From positions 643,757 through 707,756 of the forward strand of contig NZ_OY763408.1 in assembly GCF_963667405.1 (NCBI RefSeq): a stretch of DNA of 64,000 bases. Direction: 5' to 3'. This document shows, piece after piece, positions 51,404 through 60,700 of the stretch (position 1 is the first letter of the stretch; the number at the start of each line of letters is the position of its first letter). The DNA comes from an uncultured Sphaerochaeta sp. Lineage in GTDB: Bacteria > Spirochaetota > Spirochaetia > Sphaerochaetales > Sphaerochaetaceae. The notes below the pieces were generated by a model, which was not told where the DNA came from, ran no database searches, and saw nothing but the letters and a program-made list of their open reading frames with translations. The position numbers and the translations under genes are program-made.

Positions 51404-54400
51404 GTGAAAACCAGTGAGAGTTGGGATTTGCGTTCCATTGGGGACATTTCCTCTGACAAGGCACAGAAGAATCTGAGAGAGATCTCGATCTTCCTTACCA
51501 ACAATATCCGTACGATGCAATCCATCGCCTTTCAGTACCACCCTCTGGAGCTGGTCAAGTATGCGTTGTGGGAGCAGAGAAGGGTTGCGGCCACCAAGAA
51601 ATCCGATGCATTTGCCCTTCAGGTTTCCGCCTCCTTGGTTTGTTATCTTTCGAACTTGCTTCCCTATTGGGAGAAAGATCACTCCCAGAACCGTGAAATC
51701 AAGCAGAAGGATTGGAAACGGCTGTTTCAGGTATATGAGGATATATGCAAGAAGAGTGTCCGCTATGCGGACAACCACGCGCTCCTGCTTCGCGCTCAGG
51801 GCTTCCTCCAAGAGGAAGCTCTCCTTACGGCCTTTCAGGATGCGGCATGTGGATATGTTCTTCCGGCCGTGGTCGATGGCGAGCTGCTTGAGCAGAAATT
51901 TACGTCACTTCGGTACCAATTGCAGCCGTTCAATGCTCTGATAGGGGAGGTTTTTCCTGCAAAGCTTGATGGGTTGCTTTCTTCCTTCCTTGTCTTGGCA
52001 AAGCGAGGTGTCGAAGGTATTGATAAGCTTCGTGAGGATAGCACTACTTTCAAGCAAGCCGGACTGCTCCAGGTGGAGTTGCTCAAGAGCCGGGGTGAAG
52101 ATGTTTCTGATCTGAACAAGACCATGGACAGGATCATCAAGGAACAGGGATGGGAGACGTGGGTTGATGATATCGTGGGCAGACGGGATGGCTATGATCT
52201 CTTTGATGTCCTTCGCGATACATCCCTCTCGGAACGGGACGCCTATTTGCTCTCCTGTGAATTCGCATCGCTTCCCTTTGATGAAGCATCGCATACGCTG
52301 ACAGAGACATGTCCGAGAAATGACAAACCGTTCATCCGGTACGGCGCTTCCTACTATTGTTTTGATGCTGAGTCATTGCTGGAAAAGGCATACCTGTGCA
52401 TCAAGCAGGCTGTCTGTTCCTATGATGAGCAGATTGCAAAGCGCTGGGCGGATATTGAGCGGGAGAAAAACCGTTTGGTTCCCCTTACGTTCTTCACAGC
52501 CATGTTTGGCAATATGCACTATACGCGCAATGTCTCGTTTGATGACGGGACTCTGGATGCCTTGTTTGAGAAGGGCCAAAAGGAGTTGGTGGTGCAAGTC
52601 CCGTACGCTGTATTGGCCACCACTTCGCTCAATCCCCTTGAAGATTCTTCTGCTTTGATCGAGCTTTTAGCTCAGGCTCTTCAAGCCGAAAAGCTGGCAC
52701 GTTCCTACCCAGCCCGTTGTGTGATCATCGATACGTTGCATGATACGCTCTATCCGTTGCAGATGGATGAGGATGTTCTGACACTCTCTTTCCTGCAACT
52801 GGCCACTCTGGGATCACAATTTGAGGGAGTTGCTGAGCTTAAGGATATTCTGGGCCTTTCTCCCTTTTCTGACATACATCCTGAGCATCATACAGCAGGA
52901 GAGGAGCTTCCCGTTGAGGAGGAGCTTCCTGTTGAAGAAGAGATTCCTGTTGAGGAAGAGATTCCCGTTGAGGAAGAGATTCCCGTTGAGGAAGAGATTC
53001 CCGTTGAGGAAGAGATTCCCGTTGAGGAAGAGATTCCCGTTGAGGAAGAGATTCCCGTTGAGGAAGAGATTCCCGTTGAGGAAGAGATTCCTGTTGAGGA
53101 AGAGATTCCTGTTGAGGAAGAGATTCCTGTTGAGGAAGAGATTCCTGTTGAGGAAGAGATTCCTGTTGAGGAAGAGATTCCTGTTGAGGAAGAGATTCCT
53201 GTTGAGGAAGAGATTCCTGTTGAGGAAGAGATTCCTGTTGAGGAAGAGATTCCTGTTGAGGAAGAGATTCCTGTTGAGGAAGAGATTCCTGTTGAGGAAG
53301 AGATTCCTGTTGAGGAAGAGATTCCTGTTGAGGAAGAGATTCCTGTTGAGGAAGAGATTCCCGTTGAGCGGGAGTTTGTTGGATCATCATACTTTACAGC
53401 TTCTGCTCGGGCAAAAGAAGAGAATGATGAGGATGAAGAAGAAACAGCGGATGCCCTTGCCAGTTATGAGGAGCAGCCAAATCTTTTTGACTTCGATGAG
53501 GAGAACCTTTTCGATCCTGATTCCAAGGATGAAGAGCAGGATGATTTTGAGGATGATGATTATGAACAGGAAGCCTACTGCATTCTCGATCCCTCCTCGT
53601 ATGACACTGATGATTATGATGATGCCGATGATAATTCTGATATCCTGAACTCTGCCGATGAGGAGATGGAAGATGGAGCTGAACTTTCTACGGAGATGTT
53701 CCATGCAGAATACTCTGATGAAGATGACGATGATTTGGCTGGCATGCTGAATGATATTCCTGATGAAGAGATGGAGGAGCCTCCTGTACAACAGTCAAAG
53801 CCAACTTCTCCCTTCAGCTTCTTCTCGCATCTTTCCAGTATAGCGAAAGGTGCTGCAGAAGAGCCCGTCATTGCAGAAGAGCCCGTCATTGCAGAAGAGC
53901 CCGTCATTGCAGAAGAGCCCGTCATTGCAGAAGAGCCCGTCGTTGCAGAAGAGCCCGTCGTTGCAGAAGAGCCCGTCGTTGCAGAAGAGCCCGTCGTTGC
54001 AGAAGAGCCTGTCATTGCAGAAGAGCCTGTCATTGCAGAAGAGCCTGTCATTGCAGAAGAGCCTGTCATTGCAGAAGAGCCTGTCATTGCAGAAGAGCCT
54101 GTCATTGCAGAAGAGCCCGTCGTTGCAGAAGAGCCCGTCATTGCAGAAGAGCCCGTCATTGCAGAAGAGCCCGTCATTGCAGAAGAGTCCGTCGTTGCAG
54201 AAGAGCCCGTCGTTGCAGAAGAGCCCGTCGTTGCAGAAGAGCCCGTCGTTGCAGAAGAGCCTGTCGTTGAAGAGAAGCCTTTTCATCCAGATATCCGCTT
54301 GGCAATGCCGCATTTGCGGAAAGAGGATTCTGTTCCGGTTGTAGAAGAGCAAGCCCAGCAGGAACCTGTTGCCCCACTTCCCCGATTTATTCTTGCTGAT

Positions 54401-54940
54401 ACGATTGCAAAATCCGGCTCAACAAGCCCTGCACAGCCTGAAGCATCTGCTCCGAGCATTCCTGCACCCATGCAGGTTCTGGAAATGGAGAGTTCTCTGG
54501 AAGGGAACCTTCCTTCCACTATTCGGGAGATATTGGGGAAGCTGAAAGAGAAAGAGGAAAATACCTTCTTTGATTTCTGCAAGACAGCAGATCCTCAGGT
54601 GCTTATGGGTACTGCCTCGCTCATTGAGCAGGCTCGGCAAATACAGCAATCTGATGGCAAGGACAAGATGTTCACCATTCCGGGTATCAACCTGACTGTT
54701 GTGTTGATGGCAGGGAAAGGCGACATGCTTCGTGCTTGGGACAGGAAAAATAATGTTGGAGCTATCATGTATACCCAAGGGCAGAAAACCTGGAAGGTGC
54801 TGTACCTTGGCTATACTGCCAGTGGAAGCTTGTATCACGCTGAAGAGAAAACCTTGAAATACGAAGATTTTTCCCAAGCTGACTGGAAGTACGTGGTCAA
54901 TCTTGGTGAAAGGATTCTGGAGAAGAAACGCATACGATGA
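51404..54940 (+). CDS. Large acidic protein with two hexapeptide repeat arrays
   Basis: 1178 residues from a GTG at 51404, chosen because AAGGAG is 8 bases before it. Layout: residues 1-480, a soluble domain I cannot assign (helical, with CRYxx-poor composition); 500-655, 26 units of EEIPVE; about 660-800, an Asp/Glu-rich stretch (DDYEQEAYC...DDADDNSD); 819-956, 23 units of EEPVIA/EEPVVA; about 1030-1178, a conserved-looking domain (LPSTIREILGKL...INLTVVLMAGKGDMLRAWDR...WKYVVNLGERI). No signal peptide or transmembrane segment. The stop overlaps the IMPase start by ATGA. Family unknown; probably lineage-specific. Confidence 0.85.
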   Translation: MKTSESWDLRSIGDISSDKAQKNLREISIFLTNNIRTMQSIAFQYHPLELVKYALWEQRRVAATKKSDAFALQVSASLVCYLSNLLPYWEKDHSQNREIKQKDWKRLFQVYEDICKKSVRYADNHALLLRAQGFLQEEALLTAFQDAACGYVLPAVVDGELLEQKFTSLRYQLQPFNALIGEVFPAKLDGLLSSFLVLAKRGVEGIDKLREDSTTFKQAGLLQVELLKSRGEDVSDLNKTMDRIIKEQGWETWVDDIVGRRDGYDLFDVLRDTSLSERDAYLLSCEFASLPFDEASHTLTETCPRNDKPFIRYGASYYCFDAESLLEKAYLCIKQAVCSYDEQIAKRWADIEREKNRLVPLTFFTAMFGNMHYTRNVSFDDGTLDALFEKGQKELVVQVPYAVLATTSLNPLEDSSALIELLAQALQAEKLARSYPARCVIIDTLHDTLYPLQMDEDVLTLSFLQLATLGSQFEGVAELKDILGLSPFSDIHPEHHTAGEELPVEEELPVEEEIPVEEEIPVEEEIPVEEEIPVEEEIPVEEEIPVEEEIPVEEEIPVEEEIPVEEEIPVEEEIPVEEEIPVEEEIPVEEEIPVEEEIPVEEEIPVEEEIPVEEEIPVEEEIPVEEEIPVEEEIPVEEEIPVEEEIPVEEEIPVEREFVGSSYFTASARAKEENDEDEEETADALASYEEQPNLFDFDEENLFDPDSKDEEQDDFEDDDYEQEAYCILDPSSYDTDDYDDADDNSDILNSADEEMEDGAELSTEMFHAEYSDEDDDDLAGMLNDIPDEEMEEPPVQQSKPTSPFSFFSHLSSIAKGAAEEPVIAEEPVIAEEPVIAEEPVIAEEPVVAEEPVVAEEPVVAEEPVVAEEPVIAEEPVIAEEPVIAEEPVIAEEPVIAEEPVIAEEPVVAEEPVIAEEPVIAEEPVIAEESVVAEEPVVAEEPVVAEEPVVAEEPVVEEKPFHPDIRLAMPHLRKEDSVPVVEEQAQQEPVAPLPRFILADTIAKSGSTSPAQPEASAPSIPAPMQVLEMESSLEGNLPSTIREILGKLKEKEENTFFDFCKTADPQVLMGTASLIEQARQIQQSDGKDKMFTIPGINLTVVLMAGKGDMLRAWDRKNNVGAIMYTQGQKTWKVLYLGYTASGSLYHAEEKTLKYEDFSQADWKYVVNLGERILEKKRIR
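52901..53368 (+). repeat. 18-bp tandem array, 26 units (EEIPVE)
   Basis: Exact 18-bp period, in frame. The first two units encode EELPVE. The proline codon is CCT in unit 3, mostly CCC in the next block, then CCT to near the end, and CCC in the last, so blocks were amplified in groups. Confidence 0.97.
53858..54271 (+). repeat. 18-bp tandem array, 23 units (EEPVIA/EEPVVA)
   Basis: Same 18-bp period as the first array but a different unit (GAAGAGCCCGTCATTGCA). Isoleucine and valine alternate in blocks at position 5, CCC and CCT alternate in blocks, one unit is ESVVA and the last ends in E. Confidence 0.97.
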
Positions 54941-55734
54941 CAGAAGAAAACCTCATTGCACGACACCTTGGGATTGCAATCAAGGCGGCTGAACTTGCAG
55001 GCGCGTATATCCTTGAAGAAGGTTCAAAGGATCATATCACCGTGCATAGCAAGCATACGAATGATTATGTGACTGACACTGACAAAGGTGCCGAAGAGAA
55101 GATAATTGCAGTGATCAAGGACCATTTCCCTGAAGATGCAATCTTTGGCGAGGAAACAGGGAAAGCGGGAGATCAGAAGACTGGTCGGTGGATCATCGAT
55201 CCGATCGATGGAACCACCAACTTCTTTCGGTCGCTTCCCAACTATACCGTCAGCATTGCCTGGGAACTTGAGCCCTTCAAACCATTGGTGGGAGTTGTGT
55301 TCAATCCGAGGCAAGGAGAGCTCTTCTGGGCAAGCAAGGGGAAAGGGGCCTTTCTCAACGGGAAACCGATTCGCGTTTCTTCCGTCTCCCAGATGGAAAA
55401 AGCTCTCTTGGTCTGTGTACCGCCTCATCGAAGGCATGAGCTGGTTGACTCCTTTTTTGCTCGTGCGAAACAGTTGTTCCTTGCATCCAGCGATTTTCGC
55501 TCCTATGGCTCGTGCGCCTTGGAACTCTCGTATATTGCTGCCGGTAGGGTGGACGGATATTTCGAGCTTTGCCTTGGATATTATGACATGGCCGCAGGTA
55601 TGATCATCGTCCAGGAAGCCGGAGGCGCGGTGGAAAGTGCAGATCCCAAACGACCGTTTGAGGACAGCCGATGTGATCTGGTTGCTTCAAATGGCTTGAT
55701 TCAACAGCAAATATTCCCTATGGTTCAGGAATGA
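54937..55734 (+). CDS. Inositol-monophosphatase family protein
   Basis: 265 residues. Lithium-sensitive phosphatase signature: FGEETGKAGD, WIIDPIDGTTNFFRSLPNYTVSIA (metal ligands) and the late GRVDGYFELCLGYYDMAAGMIIVQEAGG. Dephosphorylates inositol 1-phosphate or a related sugar phosphate (FBPase or 3'-phosphoadenosine activity also possible in this family). Overlaps the repeat protein stop and the HAD start by 4 bp each, so translation is probably coupled. Confidence 0.94.
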   Translation: MTEENLIARHLGIAIKAAELAGAYILEEGSKDHITVHSKHTNDYVTDTDKGAEEKIIAVIKDHFPEDAIFGEETGKAGDQKTGRWIIDPIDGTTNFFRSLPNYTVSIAWELEPFKPLVGVVFNPRQGELFWASKGKGAFLNGKPIRVSSVSQMEKALLVCVPPHRRHELVDSFFARAKQLFLASSDFRSYGSCALELSYIAAGRVDGYFELCLGYYDMAAGMIIVQEAGGAVESADPKRPFEDSRCDLVASNGLIQQQIFPMVQE

Positions 55735-56375
55735 ATTTCAAACTAGTCATATTTGATCTCGACGGCACCCTCATGAATACCAGTGCAGGGATATTCTATT
55801 CGGCCAATGCAACCGTGGAAAAGTTGGGTATGAAACCAGAACACGACCCCTCCCAGTTGAGCAAGTTCATTGGTCCTCCCATCAACCAGTGCTTTGTGGA
55901 AGTCTACAATATGGATCAGGCTTTGATAGAGCAGGCGGTTGCACTCTATAGGGTTGAGTACGATAAGAACGGGCGATTCAATGCTGAGGCTTACCCGAAC
56001 ATGAAAGAAACCTTGACGGCTCTCAAAGAGAAGGGGTACCAGCTGGCAGTTGGGACTCTTAAGCATGAAAGTCTGGCCCAAGGCATGATGACTCACTTTG
56101 GCTTTGACCACTATTTCGATTCCATCAGGGGATCGGACCTCAATTCCCATCTTTCCAAGGCAGACATCATCCGATTGGTATTGAACGATCTCAATGTGCG
56201 TGCTGAGGATGCTGTTCTGATCGGGGATACCATCCACGACCAGAAAGGTGCTGCAGAGGCTGGCATAGCCTTCATCGCGGTTGACTATGGCTTTGGCTTC
56301 CCCAAAAATTCACCCAAGCAAGAGTCCATGCTTGCGATGGTCGGCAGTGCTGAGGAGTTGCTCACTCTGCTCTGA
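55731..56375 (+). CDS. HAD-superfamily phosphatase
   Basis: 214 residues. HAD motif I VIFDLDGTLMNT, motif II VGTLKHES, motif III KADIIRLVL and motif IV LIGDTIHDQKGAAEAGI. C1-type cap as in phosphoglycolate phosphatase Gph. Third of three overlapping genes; with the IMPase it suggests small sugar-phosphate clean-up, though the repeat protein link is unexplained. It overlaps the flavodoxin-like gene end by 14 bp. Confidence 0.93.
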   Translation: MNFKLVIFDLDGTLMNTSAGIFYSANATVEKLGMKPEHDPSQLSKFIGPPINQCFVEVYNMDQALIEQAVALYRVEYDKNGRFNAEAYPNMKETLTALKEKGYQLAVGTLKHESLAQGMMTHFGFDHYFDSIRGSDLNSHLSKADIIRLVLNDLNVRAEDAVLIGDTIHDQKGAAEAGIAFIAVDYGFGFPKNSPKQESMLAMVGSAEELLTLL

Positions 56376-56892
56376 TGAGCTCTCGAGCCGATGCAAGGGC
56401 ATCATCCTGCTCTTGCACCGGATGATTGTCGTCAGCACAAACGGGAAGATATCCTGCAAACTCCATGGAAGTGTACTCGCAAATCGCTTCGAACTTTTCT
56501 CGTATGAGACGATATTGGACACCGTCAAGTGAATCTTCACCCGTTGCAATCACGTAGAGCTTCTTGTTGGCAAAATCCCCAAGTTTCAGCTGGTAGAGCC
56601 GGTCGATGAAAAGTTTCATCTGTGCTGATACTCCCCACCAATACACGGGGGTTGCAAGCAGGATTGCATCTGCACCTTTGACGAGTGTGCAAAGGTTGTT
56701 CATATCATCTTCAATCAGGCATCCTTGGTGCGTTTTGCACCAATTGCATGCCCTGCATGGTCCAATCGTGAGGTCCTGAAGGTAGATTTCGTTGCATGCA
56801 TACTGCTTGCAAGCTTCTTTGCTGAACTCCCTTGCCAAGGTTGCACTATTTCCAGTCTTTTTCGGGCTTCCGTACACTATCATCATCTGCAT
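56362..56892 (-). CDS. Flavodoxin-like NAD(P)H/FMN oxidoreductase
   Basis: 176 residues. N-terminal MIVYGSPKKTGNSATLAREF (FMN phosphate loop), a CRACNWCKTHQGC cysteine cluster after ETFL-type region, ATPVYWWGVSAQMKLFIDR, all typical of NADPH-dependent FMN reductase/iron-sulfur flavoproteins. Convergent with the HAD gene; divergent from RidA by 80 bp. Physiological partner unknown. Confidence 0.9.
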   Translation of the reverse strand: MQMMIVYGSPKKTGNSATLAREFSKEACKQYACNEIYLQDLTIGPCRACNWCKTHQGCLIEDDMNNLCTLVKGADAILLATPVYWWGVSAQMKLFIDRLYQLKLGDFANKKLYVIATGEDSLDGVQYRLIREKFEAICEYTSMEFAGYLPVCADDNHPVQEQDDALASARELIRAE

Positions 56893-56973
56893 AACAGAAC
56901 CTTACAACGGACTTCTCTCCCTTGCAAGAGTATCTTTGAGAGGGTATTCTAGGTGGAAGAGGAGATATACAAT

Positions 56974-57369
56974 ATGATGTTTCAATTGAAAAAGACACAA
57001 GTCAATACTGACAAGGCCCCCGCGGCCATCGGCCCCTATAGCCAGGCAATCATTGCCGGACCGTTCGTATTTACCAGCGGACAGCTCCCGGTAGATCCTT
57101 CCACAGGAGAGCTGGTGGGCGGAGATGCAGCGAACCAGGCAAAGCAGGTATTCGAGAATATCAAGGCTGTCCTGACCGAAGCAGGCACCGATCTCTCAAA
57201 GGTTGTCAAGGCTACCGTGTTTCTGAAGAACATGGACGACTTTGGTGCTGTGAATCAGGTCTATGCTTCCTATTTTGGAGAGGGTGTCCTTCCTGCCCGC
57301 TCTGCTGTCCAAGTAGCAAAGCTTCCCAAGGATGTCGCAGTTGAGATCGAGATGATTGCACTCGCATAA
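56974..57369 (+). CDS. RidA-family enamine/imine deaminase
   Basis: 131 residues. N-terminal KAPAAIGPYSQAII, then FTSGQLPVDPSTGELV, and GVLPARSAVQVAKLPKDVAVEIE with the conserved substrate Arg and Glu. Hydrolyses reactive enamines from PLP enzymes. Start at 56974, 9 bases after GAGGAG; a GTG at 56953 is also in frame. 12 bp before gcvT, likely cotranscribed. Confidence 0.93.
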   Translation: MMFQLKKTQVNTDKAPAAIGPYSQAIIAGPFVFTSGQLPVDPSTGELVGGDAANQAKQVFENIKAVLTEAGTDLSKVVKATVFLKNMDDFGAVNQVYASYFGEGVLPARSAVQVAKLPKDVAVEIEMIALA

Positions 57370-57381
57370 GAAGGGAGAATC

Positions 57382-58500
57382 ATGAAACGAACACCTTTGT
57401 ACGAGTGCTACAACGCCTATCCTGGAGTCAAGCTCATCGATTTCGGGGGATGGGAGTTGCCTGTTCAATTTGAAACGGGAATTCTTGCCGAACATGAGGC
57501 CGTACGCACCCGTGCAGGGTTGTTCGACGTCTCCCATATGGGAGAGTGCATGGTCAGTGGGGAAGAAGCCGCAAGCTATCTTGACTATCTCTGCACGAAC
57601 ACCATCGGTGACATGCAGGTGGGGCAGTGCCGATACACCATGATGTGCTACCCCAACGGAACCGTAGTTGATGACTTGCTCATCTATCGTCGGTCCGACA
57701 TCTCTTTTCTGGTGGTAATGAATGCATCCAACACCGAGAAAGATCTTGCTTGGATCATGAAAGACAATCCCAAAGCTGACAGCTGTCCGCCCGTGATTGA
57801 TCTTTCCTCTTCCACCGTACAACTTGCCTTGCAAGGCCCCCTTTCCGTCCAGATTCTCTCCACGTTGGTCGGTGACTGCGATCAGATCAAGAGCTTTACC
57901 TTCCGAAGCCAATGCGAAGTGGGTGAGGTAATGGCTCTTGTCAGCAGGACCGGATATACCGGTGAGGATGGCTTTGAACTGTACTGTGCCAGTGATGATG
58001 GCCCGCTTCTGTGGAATACGCTTCTGGAAGCAGGCAAAGACTTTGGTTTGATCCCCTGTGGACTGGGCAGCAGGGATACGCTCCGCATGGAGGCAAAGCT
58101 CCCGTTGTACGGGCATGAGATCAGCGATTCCATTACTCCCCTGGAAGCCAACCTCGGTGTGTTTGTCAAGCTTGAGGAAAAGGACTTTTGCGGGAAAGAA
58201 GCACTGCTTGAGCAACAACAAACGGGTATTCCCCGTACCCTACGGGGTATTGAGATGCTGGACAAGGCGGTTCCCCGCAGTGGGTATCCCGTATTTCTTG
58301 GTGAGAAACAGATTGGGTTTGTCACCAGCGGAAACAAGAGCCCCAGCTTGGGTATCTTCTGTGCCTATGTCCTGATCGAGCGCAGCCCCGCCCTGAAATT
58401 CGGCGATGTGCTGGAAGTGGAAATCCACGGTCAGCGAAAGCGGGCCAAGTTGGTTCGAACCCCGTTCTACAAACGGGGGACTCCTGCAGCGGAGAGATGA
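57382..58500 (+). CDS. gcvT: Aminomethyltransferase (glycine cleavage T protein)
   Basis: Tetrahydrofolate-dependent step of glycine cleavage. 372 residues. Family marks: N-terminal [60 protein letters not shown] and [17 protein letters not shown]. No gcvH or gcvP in the window and no glycine riboswitch seen ahead of it. Overlaps the next gene by 4 bp. Confidence 0.95.
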   Translation: MKRTPLYECYNAYPGVKLIDFGGWELPVQFETGILAEHEAVRTRAGLFDVSHMGECMVSGEEAASYLDYLCTNTIGDMQVGQCRYTMMCYPNGTVVDDLLIYRRSDISFLVVMNASNTEKDLAWIMKDNPKADSCPPVIDLSSSTVQLALQGPLSVQILSTLVGDCDQIKSFTFRSQCEVGEVMALVSRTGYTGEDGFELYCASDDGPLLWNTLLEAGKDFGLIPCGLGSRDTLRMEAKLPLYGHEISDSITPLEANLGVFVKLEEKDFCGKEALLEQQQTGIPRTLRGIEMLDKAVPRSGYPVFLGEKQIGFVTSGNKSPSLGIFCAYVLIERSPALKFGDVLEVEIHGQRKRAKLVRTPFYKRGTPAAER

Positions 58501-59804
58501 TGATGCGAGTACAGAACACTGCCCCGGAAGGCTTCATTGCACTTGACAACTCAGCTCTGATCTATCCCCCTACCGAAGCGGTGTTCAATGCGAACACATT
58601 CCGTATCTCCTTGGACCTTGTGCAGACCATTCGGCCGGAAATCCTTGAGCAGGCGGCACATGATCTCATGACACGATGTTCTTATGCAAAGGTCAGCTTG
58701 CACAAAGGTTTTTTCTGGTACTTTCTTTCTCCCAACACCAAAGAGATGGTTATCCACCCGGAGGGGTCCTATCCCAGCGGCAGGTTCTTCTTCAAGGAGA
58801 ACAACTCATACCTGCTGCGGGTGGTGTACAGCTCCCATCGCATCGGGGTTGAGTGTTTCCATGCCCTCACCGACGGCTCAGGAGCCCTAGCATACTTGAA
58901 ACTGCTGGTACAGCGGTACTGTCACCACGCGGGCATTGCCAATTTCTCCTTCCCCGGCGGCTTGGATTTTGAACAGAAACCCACAAAACAGGAGTTCAGT
59001 GATCCCTTCCAGCACCTTTATGACAAGACACTCCCTTCCTTTCCCAAGATCAGCAAGGCGTATCACAGGAAAGGAACCGGAAGCTTCGATGACCGGGTGA
59101 AGGTGATAAGCGCCACCGTCAAGACGGCGCAGATCAAGGAGAGGGCGAAATCAAGAGGGATCACCATCGGAGAATACCTCTCATCAGTGTTTCTCCACTC
59201 CCTGCAGCAGTTGCAGATGCAGGAAGTCCCCAAGCAGAAGAACAGGAAACCAATCAGGCTGTCGGTCCCCATGAATCTGCGAAAAATCTTCGGCTATGAC
59301 ACGATGCGAAACTTCACCTTGTTTGCTGTCATTGGCATCGAGCCGGCTCTTGGTTCCTACACGTTTGACGAGGTTGCCAAGGAAGTGCATCTGCAGATGG
59401 CTCTCTCCCAGGACCGCAAGCGTTTGCTCAGCCAGATCAAACGGAACGTCATGGGGGAAAGAACTCCCTTGATTCGCTTTGCCCCCAATGCCCTGAAAAA
59501 CCCTTTGTTCAAACTGCTCTCTGATTTCCTGGGAGATGACCAATATTCCGGAGTGATATCAAACATTGGGCAGATGGCTTTGCCTCCTGAACTTGCAGAC
59601 AGCGTCAGCCGCATTGATTTCCATCTCAGCCCCGGGCTTCTCAACAAGGTTGCCATTGCGGTAATCGGATATCTGGATACACTGGTGATCAACTTCACCA
59701 GCTTCTTCAACGAAGATACGGAATTGGAGCGCCTGTTCTGTACCTTCCTGGTTGAGGATGGCATACCGGTTACGCTGTCGACCAACAGAAATACTGACAG
59801 GTAG
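58497..59804 (+). CDS. Condensation/alcohol-acyltransferase-like protein
   Basis: 435 residues (three consecutive ATGs at 58497, 58500 and 58503; GGAGAG upstream best fits 58503). The acyl-CoA-dependent transferase motif HxxxDG is present as ECFHALTDGSGAL, about residue 121. Also PMNLRKIFGYDTMRNFTLFA and a late NFTSFFNED. Related to the alcohol acetyltransferase/condensation superfamily, substrate unknown. Paired with the zinc-ribbon membrane gene that follows 8 bp on. Confidence 0.78.
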   Translation: MMMRVQNTAPEGFIALDNSALIYPPTEAVFNANTFRISLDLVQTIRPEILEQAAHDLMTRCSYAKVSLHKGFFWYFLSPNTKEMVIHPEGSYPSGRFFFKENNSYLLRVVYSSHRIGVECFHALTDGSGALAYLKLLVQRYCHHAGIANFSFPGGLDFEQKPTKQEFSDPFQHLYDKTLPSFPKISKAYHRKGTGSFDDRVKVISATVKTAQIKERAKSRGITIGEYLSSVFLHSLQQLQMQEVPKQKNRKPIRLSVPMNLRKIFGYDTMRNFTLFAVIGIEPALGSYTFDEVAKEVHLQMALSQDRKRLLSQIKRNVMGERTPLIRFAPNALKNPLFKLLSDFLGDDQYSGVISNIGQMALPPELADSVSRIDFHLSPGLLNKVAIAVIGYLDTLVINFTSFFNEDTELERLFCTFLVEDGIPVTLSTNRNTDR

Positions 59805-59812
59805 GAGCAACT

Positions 59813-60700
59813 ATGGCCTATTGCGTTCAATGTGGAGTCAAATTGGAGGAGGGGAGCAAACGTTGCCCTCTCTGCAATACGGAAGTACATCTGCCCGATG
59901 GTGTGCAGGAACAGCCATCCGATCCGTTGTTTGCACAACCGTTGCCTCCTGCAGGCATGGGTGGCATCACCAAGACACGCAAGGGGGTGATTGAACTCAT
60001 CCTCTCTCTCGCAGTGGTCAGTGAGCTCACAGTGGCTCTGTCAATGATCTTGTCGGGGAACCTTGCCTACAGCTTCATTCCGCTTTTCAGCATTGCTATG
60101 GCAACCCTTTCCCTGATTCTTGCATTCAGCAACAAACCGACTTTCAGCAGACAGGCAAGCATCCAGTTCCTTCTTGTCGCGCTCTATTTGCTCGGCATCG
60201 ATGCTGCCGATCTCACCCTTTCCTGGTCCTTGGCAGCGAGCCCCGGTCTTGCCCTTCTGTGGATGTATGTCATTTTCCCAACCCCTGCGCGAATGAGAAA
60301 AGCTCCCCGACGCAACGCATCCCTTATGGTTGGCGCCACGCTTGCCTATCTGGCCCTACTCAATCTGGTATTCTCAGGTTCCTTTACGTGGTTCGTTCCT
60401 GTTGCGCTGCCGTCATTGCTGGTGTTGGTGCTTCTCTGCTCACTCTTTCTCTTTTGGTTCAGCAAAAGGCACAACAAAACCGTTCCCCTTGCAGACATCG
60501 TGTTGGGAACGCTGGTTGTGCTGTTTTTCAGTGCCACGGCATTCGACCTGTTTCTCAGCAAGTATCAGAGAGGGCTGTATATCCTGCGATGGTCTGACAG
60601 TCTTCTGCTCTCCGGCCTCATCATTTTTCTCTTCCTGGTCAGTGTTTCCGTCTCCAGAAGGGTCAGGCGCTACTTCACCAGCCATAATCGGCATGTTTAG
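59813..60700 (+). CDS. Zinc-ribbon membrane protein (DUF6320-like)
   Basis: 295 residues. N-terminal zinc ribbon YCVQCGVKLEEGSKRCPLC, a proline-rich linker, then about eight hydrophobic helices. The gene directly follows the acyltransferase-like gene, as is seen elsewhere for this pair. Likely a membrane partner of that enzyme; specific role unknown. 4-bp overlap with the convergent YbaK gene. Confidence 0.78.
   Translation: MAYCVQCGVKLEEGSKRCPLCNTEVHLPDGVQEQPSDPLFAQPLPPAGMGGITKTRKGVIELILSLAVVSELTVALSMILSGNLAYSFIPLFSIAMATLSLILAFSNKPTFSRQASIQFLLVALYLLGIDAADLTLSWSLAASPGLALLWMYVIFPTPARMRKAPRRNASLMVGATLAYLALLNLVFSGSFTWFVPVALPSLLVLVLLCSLFLFWFSKRHNKTVPLADIVLGTLVVLFFSATAFDLFLSKYQRGLYILRWSDSLLLSGLIIFLFLVSVSVSRRVRRYFTSHNRHV

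Noticed and set aside
52821..54377. Long open frames on both strands across the hexapeptide arrays
   Set aside because: An 18-bp in-frame repeat keeps all frames free of stops; the products are low-complexity (RKRFPL, QQESLP, MTGSSA) and have no start signals.
56893..57381. Possible glycine riboswitch ahead of ridA-gcvT
   Set aside because: No conserved glycine aptamer blocks are seen; the leader before ridA is too short.
58450..58470. GGTTCGAACC as a possible tRNA T-loop
   Set aside because: It lies inside the gcvT coding sequence and no acceptor or anticodon arms surround it. No tRNA was found in the window.
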